Assembly (NCBI GenBank): GCA_038503035.1 | Contig: JAVSML010001166.1 | Span: 310,001 to 374,000 of the forward strand | Source of the DNA: Crocodylus rhombifer | Taxonomy: Eukaryota > Chordata > Crocodylia > Crocodylidae | Direction of reading: 5' to 3' | Length of the DNA: 64,000 bases | Shown here: one piece after another, positions 10,921-23,687 of the stretch | Numbering within the stretch: position 1 is the stretch's first letter | Layout: every line of letters begins with the position of its first letter | Notes under the pieces: generated by a model | What the model was told of the DNA's origin: nothing | Seen by the model: only the letters and a program-made list of their open reading frames with translations | Database searches by the model: none | Made by a program: the position numbers and the translations under genes

Positions 10921-11204
10921 CTAGAGGTTGGCCACCTGTGGCCTGGCCTATCAATGTGGGTCTCCAGCGACATTTGGCAGTAGGGTCTTTGGCAGCAGTT
11001 GCTTTTGCATGCCACCACAGGGAGAAATGCTGGCTGCAGGTACTCCGCAAACCACTGTGGAGAAGCACCTGCTATAGGCACTATTCTCAATGCAGCCTCA
11101 TGGAAAAGTAAGCATGGAAGCTGGGTCCTAGTGCTTGCATAGCCCACTGCCTCTGACTGAACTGGGTCACTCTGGCCCATGGCCTATAAAGATTGTCAAA
11201 GATA
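10921..11204. mobile_element. Degenerate hAT-like element
   Basis: The left edge reads agaggttggccacctgtggc, close to the frequent hAT terminus CAGRGGTYGGCAACC. The reversed right edge (near 11204) reads ttgacaatctttataggcc and aligns to it imperfectly. No target duplication is recognisable. The interior is GC-richer than the surroundings and has no coding capacity. Confidence 0.4.
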
Positions 11205-12464
11205 CCCATCATACAACAGTGATAAACTTTTGTTTTGCTCCTGGGTACTCTACTTACTACAGATGTTAAGTGAATAGTATCATCATTTCTATTACCCAAA
11301 ATTTTGCATATATTCTTTTGATTTTTGGTAATTTGGCACCAGTGCCCTCTGCCTTTTCTGTAATCAGTGAGCCTTCCTCTATTGTTACTATGGGGAACTG
11401 TTCATTATATTTCCTTTTGAATGCAACAGGGATGTTGTAGAAGAAATATGGTGGTTATTCTACATGATATAAACATGTAGGATAAAATCTTGGCCCCACT
11501 GAAATCAGTTGGAGTTTTGACATTTGCTTTAACAAGGTCAGGACTTCTCCTTTGTCTTTTGATAGAAGGAAGAAAATAAGAGAAGCACTGATGGTTTCTT
11601 GTTCAGTTTGAATCACAACCCATCACTTAAATGGTAAAAATAAGTACTGGGGAAAAAAACAACATTTGAAAAATTAATGGAATGAGTTCTTGGCCTTCTT
11701 TGAAAACTGGAAAGCTCCATAACAGTGCTTTTACAACTTCCTCTTTCCATGAGCCTGACGCAGAACAAAAATAGGCCTCAAGAAAAAATGAGAATATGGA
11801 AGAACTTGCTGTTTAACTTTTTTTCAGAGTTCAAAATTGCTCACATTCACTTGCTACAATTGAAACTAAATAAAACATACAGGAAATTACATTTTGTTTT
11901 TAATAATGATTTATACCTGTATTCAAAGGCAATGGGGTTTTTACCCTCTTTGTACCAGTTTTAGATTACTTTAAAATAATCTGCAAGAAATAGAAAGCAT
12001 TACTGTGGCTCACTTCTGATTTTTTGACTGTGGCCTCAGTTTTCCGGACTTGAGATCGCCCCTCTCAAACTAGAAGTTAGTTTATCAGTTTTGTTTATTA
12101 AATAAGTCTAGCAGGTAAATGGGAGCAAATATACCTCTTTTAGCATACTACCCAATAAGCTCAGCTGACAGTTCAAATGCAGTGTATGTCTCAACAATTT
12201 TAAACCTTTGAGGTTAGTGCAATCCTTCTTACTTAATGACCCAGGAGCTTAAAATATGAGTCAACCCGCTCAGAAATAGGCTTGTTCTGTGTAAAGGCTA
12301 TACTACCATATACCTCTCTGGAATTACCTTTGTATGTTTATGGAGCTGTGTGAGGTTGGGAGGGAGCCCAGGGTAGAAAGAATACTAGGATATTAAATGT
12401 TATTTCTCAGATTACCCAAGACTAATGTAAAACCCACAGCATGAAGTTGTGGGTGGGAAGGGTT
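11205..12464. other. Non-coding stretch
   Basis: AT-rich DNA without supportable exons. Around 11490-11560 there is a phrase of the type 'cactgaaatcagttggagtt', which recurs in amniote dispersed repeats; it is too short to classify. Confidence 0.35.
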
Positions 12465-12800
12465 TAAAGAATATAGGGCTGGAAGGAGCCTCCCAGGTCA
12501 TCAAATCATTACTGTCAAAGCCACAAGCCCTGCCAGTGCCCTGCCACTGCAGCAAAAGGGAAATACCTGCTTAACATACGTTAAGAAGATTTTAGGAAAA
12601 TGCTGTACACTAGAGAGGAAGAAAAAACTCCCTACTGTCCATTTCAGTCTGATGTAGGAGAAAAAATTATGCCTGACTACAGATCTGGTGACTGATATGA
12701 CCCTCAGCAGAAAAGTAAGACCTTCTGGGTTTTTTAAGTAACCCCCTCTACCCTAAGATGTGGCCATCATCCCAATATGTCAAAGGAACGTGAACCTGAG
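12465..12800 (-). mobile_element. Old CR1 3'-end fragment
   Basis: Reads as a reversed CR1 3' region: 'agggctggaaggagcctccc' at about 12475, followed by 'gaaaaaactccctactgtcc' and 'gcctgactacagatctggtg'. These motifs are typical of the long 3' UTR of older CR1 subfamilies. No ORF2 sequence remains. More diverged than the other CR1 copies here. Confidence 0.6.
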
Positions 12801-15193
12801 AAGCCAGCAGCTACCTCTGTAGAGTAGATCAGAGAGAGGAATGTATGTGTTTTCAAATACAACATGCAGTCTTCAGATTAAAATTTTCATTTATGTTTTC
12901 CTCTGTAACATAACAGGATTTGAAGAAAACGTATCAATAGGAGCTGCTAATATAACAAGAGAAATATCCAATAATAAACAGAAATCCTCCCCCTTCAAAT
13001 TCATATGCATACTGTGTGTTGTCAAGACATATTAGCTTGCTTGTGAGTATTTGATTACATTAGGCATAAAGCTTTATCTCTTAGAAATTTAGCAAGGAAG
13101 CAAATATCTAGTTAACTAGTAGAGTATTTACAACACTGCAGCTTCATCTACTCTACAGGACTTTGGCATCCGGTTTAAGCACCTGCTAAGCTTGTGAGAC
13201 TTTTGCAGGGCAAATTCTCTTCTTAATTACACAGAAGACCTAAATGAAAACAGTACCCATAAAACTAGTCTGCACAAAGAATTTTCATTAGCTTAACTGA
13301 AGGTGTGCATTTAAATTTAGTCAAACTGATGACTAAATGTATAGTATATGTATGTATAGACACTCTTATTTCAGTTTAAGTGTGGGCTTAATGTAAGTTG
13401 ACTGGGAACAGGTTTAAGCTAGTTTTTCTACTTAGAGCCTCTGACCTTCAAGGAAGAAATACAGGTTTCTAACCAGCTTCATGAACATTAGAAACTTGAT
13501 TTATGCCTTAACCAAGTCAAAACAGAGAAGCCAGTTGATAAGCACATATTGGGATCAGGAGGGATCAGGAGCTACATGGAGGTGCCACACAGCATCTCTC
13601 TATGGAGATGCTATATATTCCTCTCTATATGGGCATGGTCTGGGACACTCCCATCTCTGGGGAACACATGAGAGAAATAATCTACTATTTCCAGAATGAA
13701 GTGAAACAAACAAAACCCTATTGCACAAAACTGAAAAAAAAAGAAATCATACCTCTGAAAGCATCATACCTCTGAAAGTCCTAGTTCTATGATGGTAGGG
13801 CTAACAGTAATACACTGCACATACAAAAATAATTGAGCAGTGAGTATGATGGCAGCTGGTGACCTTCTGCCATGGCATCTGCAGGCAGCTTCGTGGGAGT
13901 GCATTGGCGAATCCTTGGGCAGGACAAAACCTTTGACAGCAGCCACTGAACAACCCCCAAATATAACATGATGTGAACAGGTGCAAATACATATCAGTAT
14001 ACCTCTAATATATACATATATACATGACAAATATATACATGTACATCACATGTACACAGTACGTTCACCCTTAACTCTATTTAGTTTAATGGAAATGTAA
14101 TATAATGACAAATAAGCAGCTATTGTATCATGTTCCTATTACAGTAGAATGCACAGTTGCAGGGGCCAGCATTATTAGATACACTTAGCCATACCACTTA
14201 ACCATAGGCTGCTAAATTTCTGTAATGTACATGAGAGGTGTCTAGAGGTCTAGACATTCAAGACTTCAAGGTGTGATTATCACAAGCTTTCAGGGTGTTA
14301 TTAAGATGTACATGCTGCATTTTGTAAATAGAGTAACCTCCCTTCCCATGGCAGGCTTCCTACTTCCAAATAAGTCCTTTCCTAATCTCACTTTCAGAAA
14401 CAAGTCACAAAAAATAACAGAGAAAGTATTACACACATTTCCAGTTGCTTAATTTTGTAAATATCTCTTATCTCTTTTCGTGATAAGTATTTCCCTCATA
14501 TCCAACTATGGCTAGGGGTTTCCTTACTAGAGCCATAGGAAGATTTATCATCAGTAACAGGGTATTAATATCACTGATAGCACTATTTTCTATCGTGGGA
14601 CTAGAGTCTCTGTTCCTGAAAAGGGAAACCTGCTTGTATCTTATTCAGTTCAAGCAATGGTGCTTTGACCTTCAATTGACTAATGACCTACCAACAGCCA
14701 TGTCAAGATCACAAACTCTTCTATACCTGCTTCTGATATTTTTAAATTTAAGGAGCTTTGAGGTACAATTTTTAATTTACCACAAACATAGCAGGCTTAA
14801 AAAGCTGCCCTTGCTTGTTGAGACATTATTTCACAATGTTTTCAGCAGCAACATGCATAATTGCAAACCTCTCTGCTTTATAGTGTTTCCTAAACAATTC
14901 AGAATACCTCCCAGTGATTAGAAAGGGCTCATCAGTGGTCAGTCAATTTTTTGACTGCTTTACATAATTAAATTCAGGTGACCCAAAAGGAACAGTATTA
15001 AAAATATACTTAGAGTCAGAAAAGTGTAGTGTAATAACTCTCAGTCTCTTTATAAGTGAAGCTCTCTTCCAGACTACTCAAGGTACCCTACCATTTAAAA
15101 AAATGTATTAAAGAACACATCTCTAGCTCATATCAGTAGGCATAACTCAACTGACTTCTGTAGAACACCACTGATTTATATCAGCTAATAAAC
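12801..15193. other. Non-coding stretch
   Basis: AT-rich intronic or intergenic DNA. An open frame of 137 codons at 14508-14921 is leucine- and isoleucine-rich with no splice signals or family resemblance and is judged fortuitous. A short hairpin with 'gcatctc' and 'gagatgc' arms lies near 13590-13612. Confidence 0.35.
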
Positions 15194-15459
15194 TATGGGC
15201 ACATCTACTCATCCATTCATTAATACACCATAGTTCCTGTGCATAAAATTTATTACTTGTATAACCAAGTACTAAATCAATGCACAGTAATCAGCATTAC
15301 CGCACAGTAGCACTGCCACGCACCTTTTTAGTGACGTTACTGCACAATAGCCTAATAATACTGCTCAGTAGTGTATTAGCACTGTTTCTGCTGTGACATG
15401 CTACTGTGCAGTATTATTAGGCTACTATGCATTTAGCATTTTGTGTAAACATGTCCTTA
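15194..15459. mobile_element. Small inverted-repeat element (hAT-like MITE)
   Basis: The ends are imperfect inverted repeats: tatgggcacatctac on the left and, reversed from the right, taaggacatgtttac. The interior repeats motifs such as 'gcacagtagcac' and 'ctactatgca'. These also occur in the element at 33733-33979, so both probably belong to one family. No target duplication survives. Confidence 0.5.
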
Positions 15460-16130
15460 GGTACTGGAGCATGTTGGTACCTACCTCCTGCCTAAGCAGC
15501 ATTGTGATCCAGTGTTGGGAAGAGGCCTAACTTCCATCTGAGTCTTCAAAAAGGTCCAATTTTTAGGTGCACCTCTAAGGCTGGCAAACTTCCACTGACA
15601 GCATCATGTTTAGCACAAAGCACAGCAACCATTGTCACATTCATGCAAAAACATGGCAGGAGCTGGAGAAAGAGAGACTACCTATAGCACCCATCTAGGA
15701 AGTGGACAACCAGTGTTTCTTGTCCTTCTCAGCCTAGGAAAAGTCAAACCACATCTCCTATCTCTGTGCACCAGGCCCTAGAATTATCTGGGTGTGGGTA
15801 CCCTCTGCTTTGCCTGTTAAAGCTGAGCTTGTAAAAGGGAAGGAGTATAAGAAGCATAAGGCCAGAGTAAGAGAACAGGCAAAAGAAAGCCTGACTCTAT
15901 TAGGACACATAGATGGGAAGAAGGAGCCCTGTGTTCTGGTATTTGCTGTTTATGCATTGTATGTTACACAGTTATTGATTAGAAAGTAAAAATAATCCTG
16001 GGAGTAGGGACCAGGTCTCCATACCATCTGGCTGTCTACAGAGACTACAGAGGCAGGTTCTCTTCTGCTTGTTGTCTCTTCATGCCCCTGTTCTTGCATT
16101 CTGTTGCACAGCAGTCCAGCTTTTTCAACA
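15460..16130. other. Non-coding stretch
   Basis: No recognised gene or repeat. Open frames are short and lack splice signals. Confidence 0.35.
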
Positions 16131-16260
16131 GGAAGGATGGTTAGGTCACTCTTCTGGAAGCTGGGAGATCCGGGTAAAAGTTCCTTCCTGCTGAAGAAGG
16201 CCTAGAATGCATGTCTCCAACTTCCTGGGTGAGTGCCTAGTTACTAGGCAATTTTGCAAA
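16131..16260 (+). mobile_element. Possible tRNA-derived SINE remnant
   Basis: A phrase 'gctgggagatccgggtaaaa' resembles the region leading into a degenerate tRNA B box and is similar to the better tRNA-like segment at 44560-44690. There is no intact cloverleaf. Low confidence. Confidence 0.3.
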
Positions 16261-16273
16261 AGGTAGCCACATT

Positions 16274-16505
16274 GGCTAGGTATAGACATTCAAAAAGCCA
16301 GAGGCGGAATCAATCTAAGTTATGCTGTTTTCTGTAAACAGAGTAGTTTAGATTGCACAACACATTTGTCCCAGGGGGTAGGGGGTGTTACAAATCTTAG
16401 ATCATTTTTAAACCAGTCTATGTGTGCTGAGCTTCTGTTCTGTTATAGGTATAGACCAGTTTCTGATCACTTATACTGGTAAAAGTATAATGTCTGTTCC
16501 TGGCC
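16274..16505 (+). mobile_element. Small element with GGCY..AGACATT termini (Harbinger-like)
   Basis: Left terminus ggctaggtatagacatt; reversed right terminus ggccaggaacagacatt, 14 of 17 identical. The three bases ATT flank both sides (16271-16273 and 16506-16508). Short GG-starting termini and a 3-bp duplication suit PIF/Harbinger, although that superfamily usually shows TWA. The interior, including 'tgtgctgagcttctgttctg', is found reversed near 42050-42115. No coding capacity. Confidence 0.6.
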
Positions 16506-18169
16506 ATTAGGTATCTACTTTCAAACAGGGCCACCTCTAATGTCTACCCTGAATCAGGTGCTTAATTCTCTCCATTCTCTGAATCCTAGACATCTGACTT
16601 CGGGACTTTGGATTTCCCTTCTAGGACCAGGTACCTAATTTTTTGTTATCGCAATGTGTGACTGGATGTACTTAAGTGAACAATCTGGATTTTTCCCCTA
16701 CTACCTTCACAGAAAACTAACTGAAGATGGGCATCACTAGGAAATCCAGGAAGACTTTATGGAGTATCTATTCTATCTGTCTCTGTAATTATATTGAATT
16801 CATTACTGATACATATTATATGAGAAATGTTTTTTTGGGAGGTAAAAGTGGTTTCTTTGTGAAGTAAGCTTGGGAAAACATTCCAGAGTGGTAACAGTAT
16901 GAACAGTTTATGTTCAAACCCAGTTTATGTGACCTCAGTGGAATTATACCTCCAGACATGCATGGCTAATTTGCCCAAACATGTACATACAGTACGCACT
17001 TGTATGCACGCACCATCCTCCTCTGTTGAGCAAATGCTGAAAGGCAGGTATAATATCACTGCATATGCATACACTTTATTATGTTGTATGCCCATTACTC
17101 ATTTTTATTACATCATTTGAGCAATGAGTTAAAATATTTTTTCTATACCCGATAAAATAATGTTTGGGAAGCATCATATGATATGATATGATATGATCAT
17201 ATCATATCATATCATAACCATAAAGCAGCACTTGTAAATGTATCTCAAATCATTATAAAAATCAACTATTTTTTTAAACAAATAATTTTATTGTCCGTGG
17301 GCACATCATAACCATCCACAATGTAATTTTTTCTCACATACTTAAATCGCAACTGGGAAAAATGATTCTGGAGTGTGAACTGGAACATAGATACTTTTCT
17401 GATTCATCCCCTGGGTAGGAGAACTGGATTGAAGATTCATGTGGGTCTTTTCTTAGGACCACACCTACAGGGATAACCTTCACAGCCCTGGATGGGAGGG
17501 ACATGTATCATCTCAGCTTCAGCTCTTCCTTTATTTGGCTAACTACCTGAAACAACACAACCACTGACCTCAGGTTTTGAGTCATAACTTGTAAAGTTAG
17601 AACTGGCCTGAAAAAGGTACAAATGGTTTACAGTTGTATAGTATCTTCCATATGAGAATCAGTGAATTGTTTATATGAACTTTAGGCTAGACAACCATCC
17701 AAGTGTAGAGTGCCCACCCACAGACCACCACATTCAATGGTATAGACAGGTGAAAGTCATGTTAACATTGCATCAGCTGGTCATCTCATATTCCATTGGT
17801 ACCTCACTTTATAGTGAAAAAAATCCACAGTGGGATAGAAGGGGAAGAATATGTGTAAAGCCATCTCAGTGCTACTTTTACACAGTGAAGGTAGGAGTCT
17901 GCACTAGCTCTAAATACAGCTATATCAAAGAGATTGTTGGAAATAGGCCAGAACCCCTTGGGTTTGCTCTTCATGGAGCCCATGGTCTCCAATCCCCATG
18001 GAGATAATTACATTAAGTAATTATCATACAGTAGTTGCCTCTGAAGCCATCCGTGATTCAGGAAGTAAACTCCAACAGTCCACCACTATCACATCTCTCT
18101 TTACATACTTGGTATTTTCTTGGGAAGGCTAATTTTTTTCTTAACTGATTAAAACTTATACCTGCATTG
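16506..18169. other. Non-coding stretch
   Basis: AT-rich; contains the palindrome at 17177-17216 listed separately. No supportable exon. Confidence 0.35.
17177..17216. repeat. 40-bp perfect palindrome made of ATATG units
   Basis: A tandem run of the 5-mer ATATG converts at a central GATC (17195-17198) into its reverse complement. The result is a perfect palindrome with 20-bp arms and no loop. It can form a cruciform or hairpin. It probably arose by inverted duplication within a short microsatellite. Confidence 0.95.
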
Positions 18170-18330
18170 TAAAGGAAAGGCAATTCTTGTTTTCCTCACA
18201 ATCTTTCTTTACCTAAGTCAAAGTAGGGCACAGATAGTGAGAGTGACTTATCCTAGGTCATGAAGCCAGAGAGAGATAACACTGGAAACAAACAGCAGAA
18301 CTCTTGGTTTATTCCTATGGCTTAACTATC
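18170..18330 (-). mobile_element. MIR / CORE-SINE remnant (reverse)
   Basis: The + strand shows the reversed MIR layout: 'agtagggcacagatagtgag', then 'gtgacttatcctaggtcatg', then 'gcagaactcttgg'. This matches the familiar reversed MIR phrase of 'gtgacttgcccaaggtcac' followed by an 'agaacc'-type end. Strongly eroded. Confidence 0.5.
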
Positions 18331-19182
18331 ACATGTTGCATCTGCCCTACTTCCAAAGAACCTAAAGCTATGTTGCCCCTAGCCAAACTATCAAAGCAAT
18401 CCCACAGCCCTTTAGTGGCCTCTGAGATCTCAGCCTACCTGAAAATAGCTAACTGCTTTGAAAGATGTATTTGCCTCAAGCACCTTTCCATAGAATTGGA
18501 TTGAGAACCTCCCCACCCAGGAATTATATCTACAATGTTACTGCTACCTACATTACTCCTTATTAAGCTGTCAGTATACACCCTTACTCAAAGAATTACT
18601 GAGGGTCTTTCACTTGTCTTCCAAATCTGATTCTTCTAAAAGACTGGCAATAAACCACCTCTTTCTCACAATGAAGGCTGATATCACATTACTGGTTTTA
18701 TCTGAGAATCCACATGCCAGAACTGACACACTTGTGAGCATTGCCATTTTAATCATGGGTGCAAATTTGCCATTTCTTTTTTTTCTTTTACTGTAAGCAA
18801 GTAAGTTAAGACCACAAGATAAAACCCATAGTGAGAGACAAGTGGTACATATCTTCCAATTTATCTTTTCTATTTTTTAAAGACAAAATACAAAACGGAT
18901 GATAAGTGTATTGGAAAAAAGATGAGCAAGAAACAGAAAGACATTAATGCAAATCCAGCCTGGTAAGACCTACTGCACTTTGGCAACCATCCATTTGTCC
19001 CTCCAACAAGTCTTGGAAAGATTAATGACTCATGGCAGAAAAGGGAGAATAACAAACAACTCAGTCATCAACTTGAAGTGAGTGGTTAACATATGTAACA
19101 AGGGATCCCAAAGAAAGCTATACTCTAATGCTTTTATTGCTCTTATTGTAGTTATTCCCTGCTAGTGGAGGGCATTATTGAT
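18331..19182. other. Non-coding stretch
   Basis: AT-rich DNA, no supportable feature. Confidence 0.35.
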
Positions 19183-20040
19183 TAAATCATGGAATCATAG
19201 AAAATTAGAGTTGGAAAGGACCTCATCAGGTCCAACCCCTTGCTCAAAGTAGGACCATCTCCAACTATATCGTCCCAGCAAACATTTTGTTGAGCTGGGC
19301 CTTAAAAACCTCCAGTGATGGAGATTCTACCACTTCTCTATGTAACCTGTTCCAGTGCTTCACCACTCTCCTAGTAAGATAGTTTTTTCCTAATATCCAA
19401 CCAAAACCTCCCTTGCTGCAACTTGAGACCATTGCTCCTTGTTCTGTCATCTGCCACTACTGAGAACAGCCTAGCTCCATCCTATTTTGAACCCCTGTTC
19501 AGGTAGTTAAGGGCTGCTGTCAGATCCCCTCTCAGTCTTCTCATGTAGACTAAATAAACCCAGTTCCCTCAGCCTCTCCTCATGAATAATGTGTCTCAGC
19601 CCCTGAACCATTTTGTTGCCCTCTGCTGGACTCTTTCCAGCTTGTCCATGTCCATAAAGTGGTGGGCTCAAAATTGGACACAGTACTCCAGATGTGGCCT
19701 CACCAGGGCAGAACAGGGCAGAATAATTATTTCTCTCAGTTGGTGGCAATACTCCTATCAATGCAACCCAATATGCTGTTAGCCTGCTTAGCAACAAGGG
19801 CACACTGCTAACTTACATCCATCTTATTGTCCACTGTCACCCCCAGGTCCTTTTCTGTAGAGCTGCTGCTTAGCCAGTCAGTCCCCAGGCTTTAGCAGTA
19901 CATGGCATTCTTCCATCCTAAGTGCAGGACTTTGCACTTGTCTTTATTGAACCTTGTGAGATTTGCCCCCCACTGTCCTTATCTAACTCTATGTCTAGCA
20001 TTCTGCTTACTTCTAATCTGACTCTAATATTGGTATTATC
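19183..20040 (-). mobile_element. CR1 fragment with broken ORF2 C-terminus
   Basis: The + strand begins with the reversed CR1 tail 'aatcatagaaaattagagtt' and the conserved 'ggacctcatcaggtccaacc'. The - strand then encodes CR1 C-terminal pieces, e.g. 'NRLHREVVESPSLEVFKAQL' (19265-19450) and, in another frame, 'ERLRELGLFSLHEKTERG' (19507-19803). They are separated by frameshifts and by a deletion of the intervening thumb region. The 5' end fades near 20000-20040, before the catalytic motifs. This is a different CR1 subfamily from the copies at 6.8 and 47.8 kb. Confidence 0.85.
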
Positions 20041-21879
20041 TTTTTCCATTTAGGTAGGGTATTTTTCAGCAGGTTAGCAGTTCTTCAAAAAAAGCTGGGA
20101 GAAAAAATAATTAATGCAAACGAAAGAAATAAGTTCATACATTGTGAAGCCTTTTTTGCCTGATATCCTTCTGTACTGTTAACTCTGCAGCTAAAGGAAA
20201 AGGCAGAGGAAAGTAGTAAAGCTTCCATCTCATATAGTTTTGGAAAATGTCAATAAGCTCTCTGAAATAAATAGCTGGCAAAATATAACCTGCAGGCTGC
20301 ATCTTATGCTCCAAACTGTGCTTAACCCTGTCAGGACAAAAAATAGCTGCTGTATTATGGAAAGGTACATAGTGAGACAGTATAGGGCATCTGGAATCTG
20401 GTTCGGCGCCGTCTACTTGTCCACACCCTTTGACTTGTGTGTTTGTAAGATAGGCCTATACATCTGTCTTGCTTTGTCCAAGCCAAAAAGATGTGGAAAA
20501 TAGTAAATGAACAACAGACATGATTAAAGCAGATCAAATGTCTTGTTAATTTTCATTTCAAATAACTAAAAGGAGATTGTAAAAAAAAAAATCAAATACA
20601 TTCTTAGTAAGAAAATGACACTTGCCCTTTTTTAGATAGCTGATGTACCTGCTCCATTGAAGTTAGTGTCAGAACTCCCTGTATGATTTTAATCTATGGC
20701 TTTTAATTTAACAGCATCCCTATAGTTATCCTAGCACCACAATTATTTTAATGGGAGCTGGACATCCAAATACTCAAAGTAGTTTTTAAAACATTAAGGC
20801 TGAACTTTTTAATCTTAGAGAGTTGGCAGAGGTCATGGCAGCAGAAATTCCTTTCTTTCAGGTTTGGGAGGGGTTAATTCGTATGGTTGTCTTGCCCACA
20901 CATCAGTTAGCGCTGGCATGTTATTCTTAGACCCATCTTTTAACATTTCCTCCCTCTTGCACTTTTACAATTGAAAGCTAAATTAAATATTACCATGGGG
21001 TTCATTTGAATGTATTATTTTGTTTCATAAACGTTTTATGTTCAGCTAAAGCAAGGTACAAGTATCCAGCCAAACTGAAACCAGTCAAATGAGTTGTTGC
21101 ATCAACATTTACAGAACTTTGTGTTTGCCAGGTTCATATGTGAAATGGAAAAAAAAAGAAAGCCACTTTGTTTTTGCTGAAATTGTTCCATGCTTTTGGA
21201 GCCTTTTCATCAAATAATTCTGAGCTGTTGTTAAATGATGTGTCATCTATTCCAATGGTAAATATTTTTCCTCATGTTAATTCCAGGTTTCCTTTAGACT
21301 GGGGAGAGTCCAATGTCCATAATTAAGTCCATGTATTTCTTAGCTAGCAGTGCTAGAAATAAATGGCCACATACTGCACAGCACATGTTCTTAAGAATCA
21401 CCACATTGTAATTAATCAGGACCTATGCTGAAATGCTTTGGGAAATGAGGTCTCTTATTTAGGTGCCTTTTTATAGGGTTAGGAGCCTAATCTGTATTTC
21501 TAGCACCTAGCCAGTGTGTCATCTCTCTAATGTTTTTGTGCAAGACAGAATGTCTCTGAAGCTCTTAGAAGTTTGTATAGCATTTCATATAGGATGTAGG
21601 ATTTTATCTCATGCTAGCTCTTCTATTTCTTGGAGGTGCCCTATTTTCAAGTACATCAGTAGCATGAATAATTCAATTAGATGATGTCACATCTGTGTCC
21701 CCAGTTTACGTCCAGAGTGCATACAGTGTATAATGGGATGAATACACTTATTTCTTGCCTACAGGACCCTCTCTCAAGCTCAGAGTAGAAGGCACTCAAA
21801 GAATGAATCAGTGTTATGAAAGTGAATTCAGTTGTTATTTACATCAAGTTGGGCATCCAGAAAAGGCAGAAAACACAAT
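20041..21879. other. Non-coding stretch
   Basis: AT-rich intronic or intergenic DNA; nothing recognised. Confidence 0.35.
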
Positions 21880-22005
21880 TTGTGGCTGCGTGTGGAAAGT
21901 TTCATTTAAATGTCTTGTGCAGTATCACAGACAGGATTTGGCCTCAATCAGGAAGAGCAGGGACTTGAACTTGGCTATCTGTCATCCCAGTTGAGTGCCC
22001 TAAGT
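21880..22005 (-). mobile_element. tRNA-derived SINE remnant
   Basis: On the - strand there is an A-box-like 'ttagggcactcaactggga' followed about 20 bases later by a B-box-like 'ccaagttcaagtccct'. That is the order and spacing of a tRNA promoter. The expected acceptor stem is missing, so this is SINE-like and not a tRNA gene. Its tail was not resolved. Confidence 0.45.
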
Positions 22006-22550
22006 GCAAGATAATTTGAGCATGGCACATACACTAGAAATTCTGTCTTGAATAGCAAAGAGTTAAAATAAACAGACTGCAAGTAACCTAGAAGCAGATG
22101 ACTGTCCAAATTATTTGGCAAATAACTACAACAAATGATCTGAAAATATGATCTGGCTTGGAGTATTAAAAAAAATCTACATTTGCCACAAATAATATCA
22201 CGTATGGTGTTTCTTTTTGTATGAGATTTGTACTTCTGTCACTTTAAAGTAAATTTAAAATAGGACATTTTGCCTTTACTGTTACATCTGGGAGACAGCA
22301 GCATTCAAGTGCACATTGTGTACTGGTTTCCTTGTTACAGAGTGCTCATATCAGTACTCTCCTGAGCCAAATCCACAAGTTGGGCCTGAAACAGCATTCA
22401 CTGACAGCATGAACTTTTGAATTTCTAAATATGCTCTGTTGGGATCAATCCTGGTGAAGTCAGCTTTGCTCATTCCTGCAGATAGATTTATGTGTATGGC
22501 ACAATCTAACACCTGAATTCCAGCCCACACAGGAAGAGCAGCATTATTTA
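22006..22550. other. Non-coding stretch
   Basis: No recognised feature. Confidence 0.3.
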
Positions 22551-23687
22551 GGCTGTGGACAGACATTCAGAGAGGTTAAATTGAGTTAAAAATAACCACC
22601 TGATCTAAGGTAAATTGGGATGGGGGAGAGGTTGGGGGAGAGAAATAGGCTCCAGGGGGACTAGGGGCAGATGGGGTCTGTGGGAGTTTGTTGGAGCTGC
22701 TGGGATCTTGGATGCTTTGGCAGGAACAGGGGGGATTGCAGGGTCTGGGGGGGTTTGGGTGGATGGGGGGCTCTCTCTGCCATCCCTGGGGATCAGGGGC
22801 TATTTTCAGTCCCCCAGCCCCTCCCCACCAGACAAACAAACATCAACTAGTCCCACATCCCGCCTGCCCCCCACTTCCAGACTTCCTTCTTCAGCTCTCA
22901 GCGTCAGTAAACACTGATAAAACTGGAACCAGGAGCAGCCTGTGGGGTGGGGGGTTTGGTGGGCTGGGGGGGCCGGCTGGTCCATGCGGGGGGTGGTCTG
23001 CCTGTGGGTAGGGTGATGGGGATGGGTGACTGGTACCTCCTGAGTCTGAGAGGCACTCACCGAAGCTGGTGGTGGTGTCAGTGATGAGGCTGGTGAGCAC
23101 CCACAGAAGCCACTGGCAGCATCAGTGGGGGGACAGTTCTGCAAAGCACCCGCAGAAGCTGCCAGTGGCATCAGCGGCGGGGACAGAGCTGGCAAGCACC
23201 CACAGAAGCCACTGGTGGGGTTGGTGGCAGGGATGGAACTGGCAAGCACCCGCAGAAGCCACCAGTGGTGGCGGTGGTGGGGACAGCCCTGTTGGGGGGG
23301 TACGTGCGCCCCCTACCAGTCGCCTATGGTGATGGGGGGAGGGGCTAAAAATAGCCTAGTGCCAGGGAGGGGGTAGGAAAAGGAAAGCTCTGGAGCTGGG
23401 GCCAGCTGGGCTTTCCCAGGCCTGATGCTATGCTGGGAACCATACAAAAGTTCAGTTAGATCTGTCTTGCTGGACCTGAGCTAAGTTAAATTATCTCAGA
23501 GGTACATTCCACTTAGAGCAGGTTGGTCCTTTTTGACTGATCTAACCATCTTGAACTTCTGTCTAGTTCACATATAGACTCACCTAACTAGTGTAAGGTC
23601 TGCACTTGGGGGGACCAGGTTAGATTATGGGTTATTTTTAACATGCTCTAACCTCCCCCTAACTTCCCCGAATGTCTATATGCAGCC
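22551..23687. mobile_element. 1.1-kb inverted-repeat element with GC-rich interior
   Basis: Left terminus ggctgtggacagacattc; reversed right terminus ggctgcatatagacattc. Internal similarity continues as 'gagaggttaa' against 'ggggaagttag'. The terminal motif (GGCY..AGACATT) is shared with 16274-16505 and with the right end at 43647. The flanking triplets are tta and gta, an imperfect 3-bp duplication. The interior from about 22610 to 23400 is GC-rich, strand-asymmetric and contains a minisatellite. It yields several long but meaningless open frames. No transposase is visible. Confidence 0.65.
23046..23290 (+). repeat. Minisatellite, unit about 50 bp, five copies
   Basis: The core 'gcacccacagaagcc' (with c/g variation) recurs at about 23053, 23097, 23146, 23196 and 23246, a period of 44-50 bases. 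Units also share 'ggacagagctggcaa'-type spacers. The array lies inside the 22551-23687 element and probably grew after its insertion or within the family's founder. Confidence 0.8.

Noticed and set aside
14508..14921. 137-codon open frame
   Set aside because: No splice signals, no promoter, composition typical of AT-rich random frames (Leu/Ile/Phe), and no family resemblance.
23053..23265. CRISPR-like array
   Set aside because: Units are contiguous degenerate tandem repeats without unique spacers, and the genome is a vertebrate's; it is a minisatellite.
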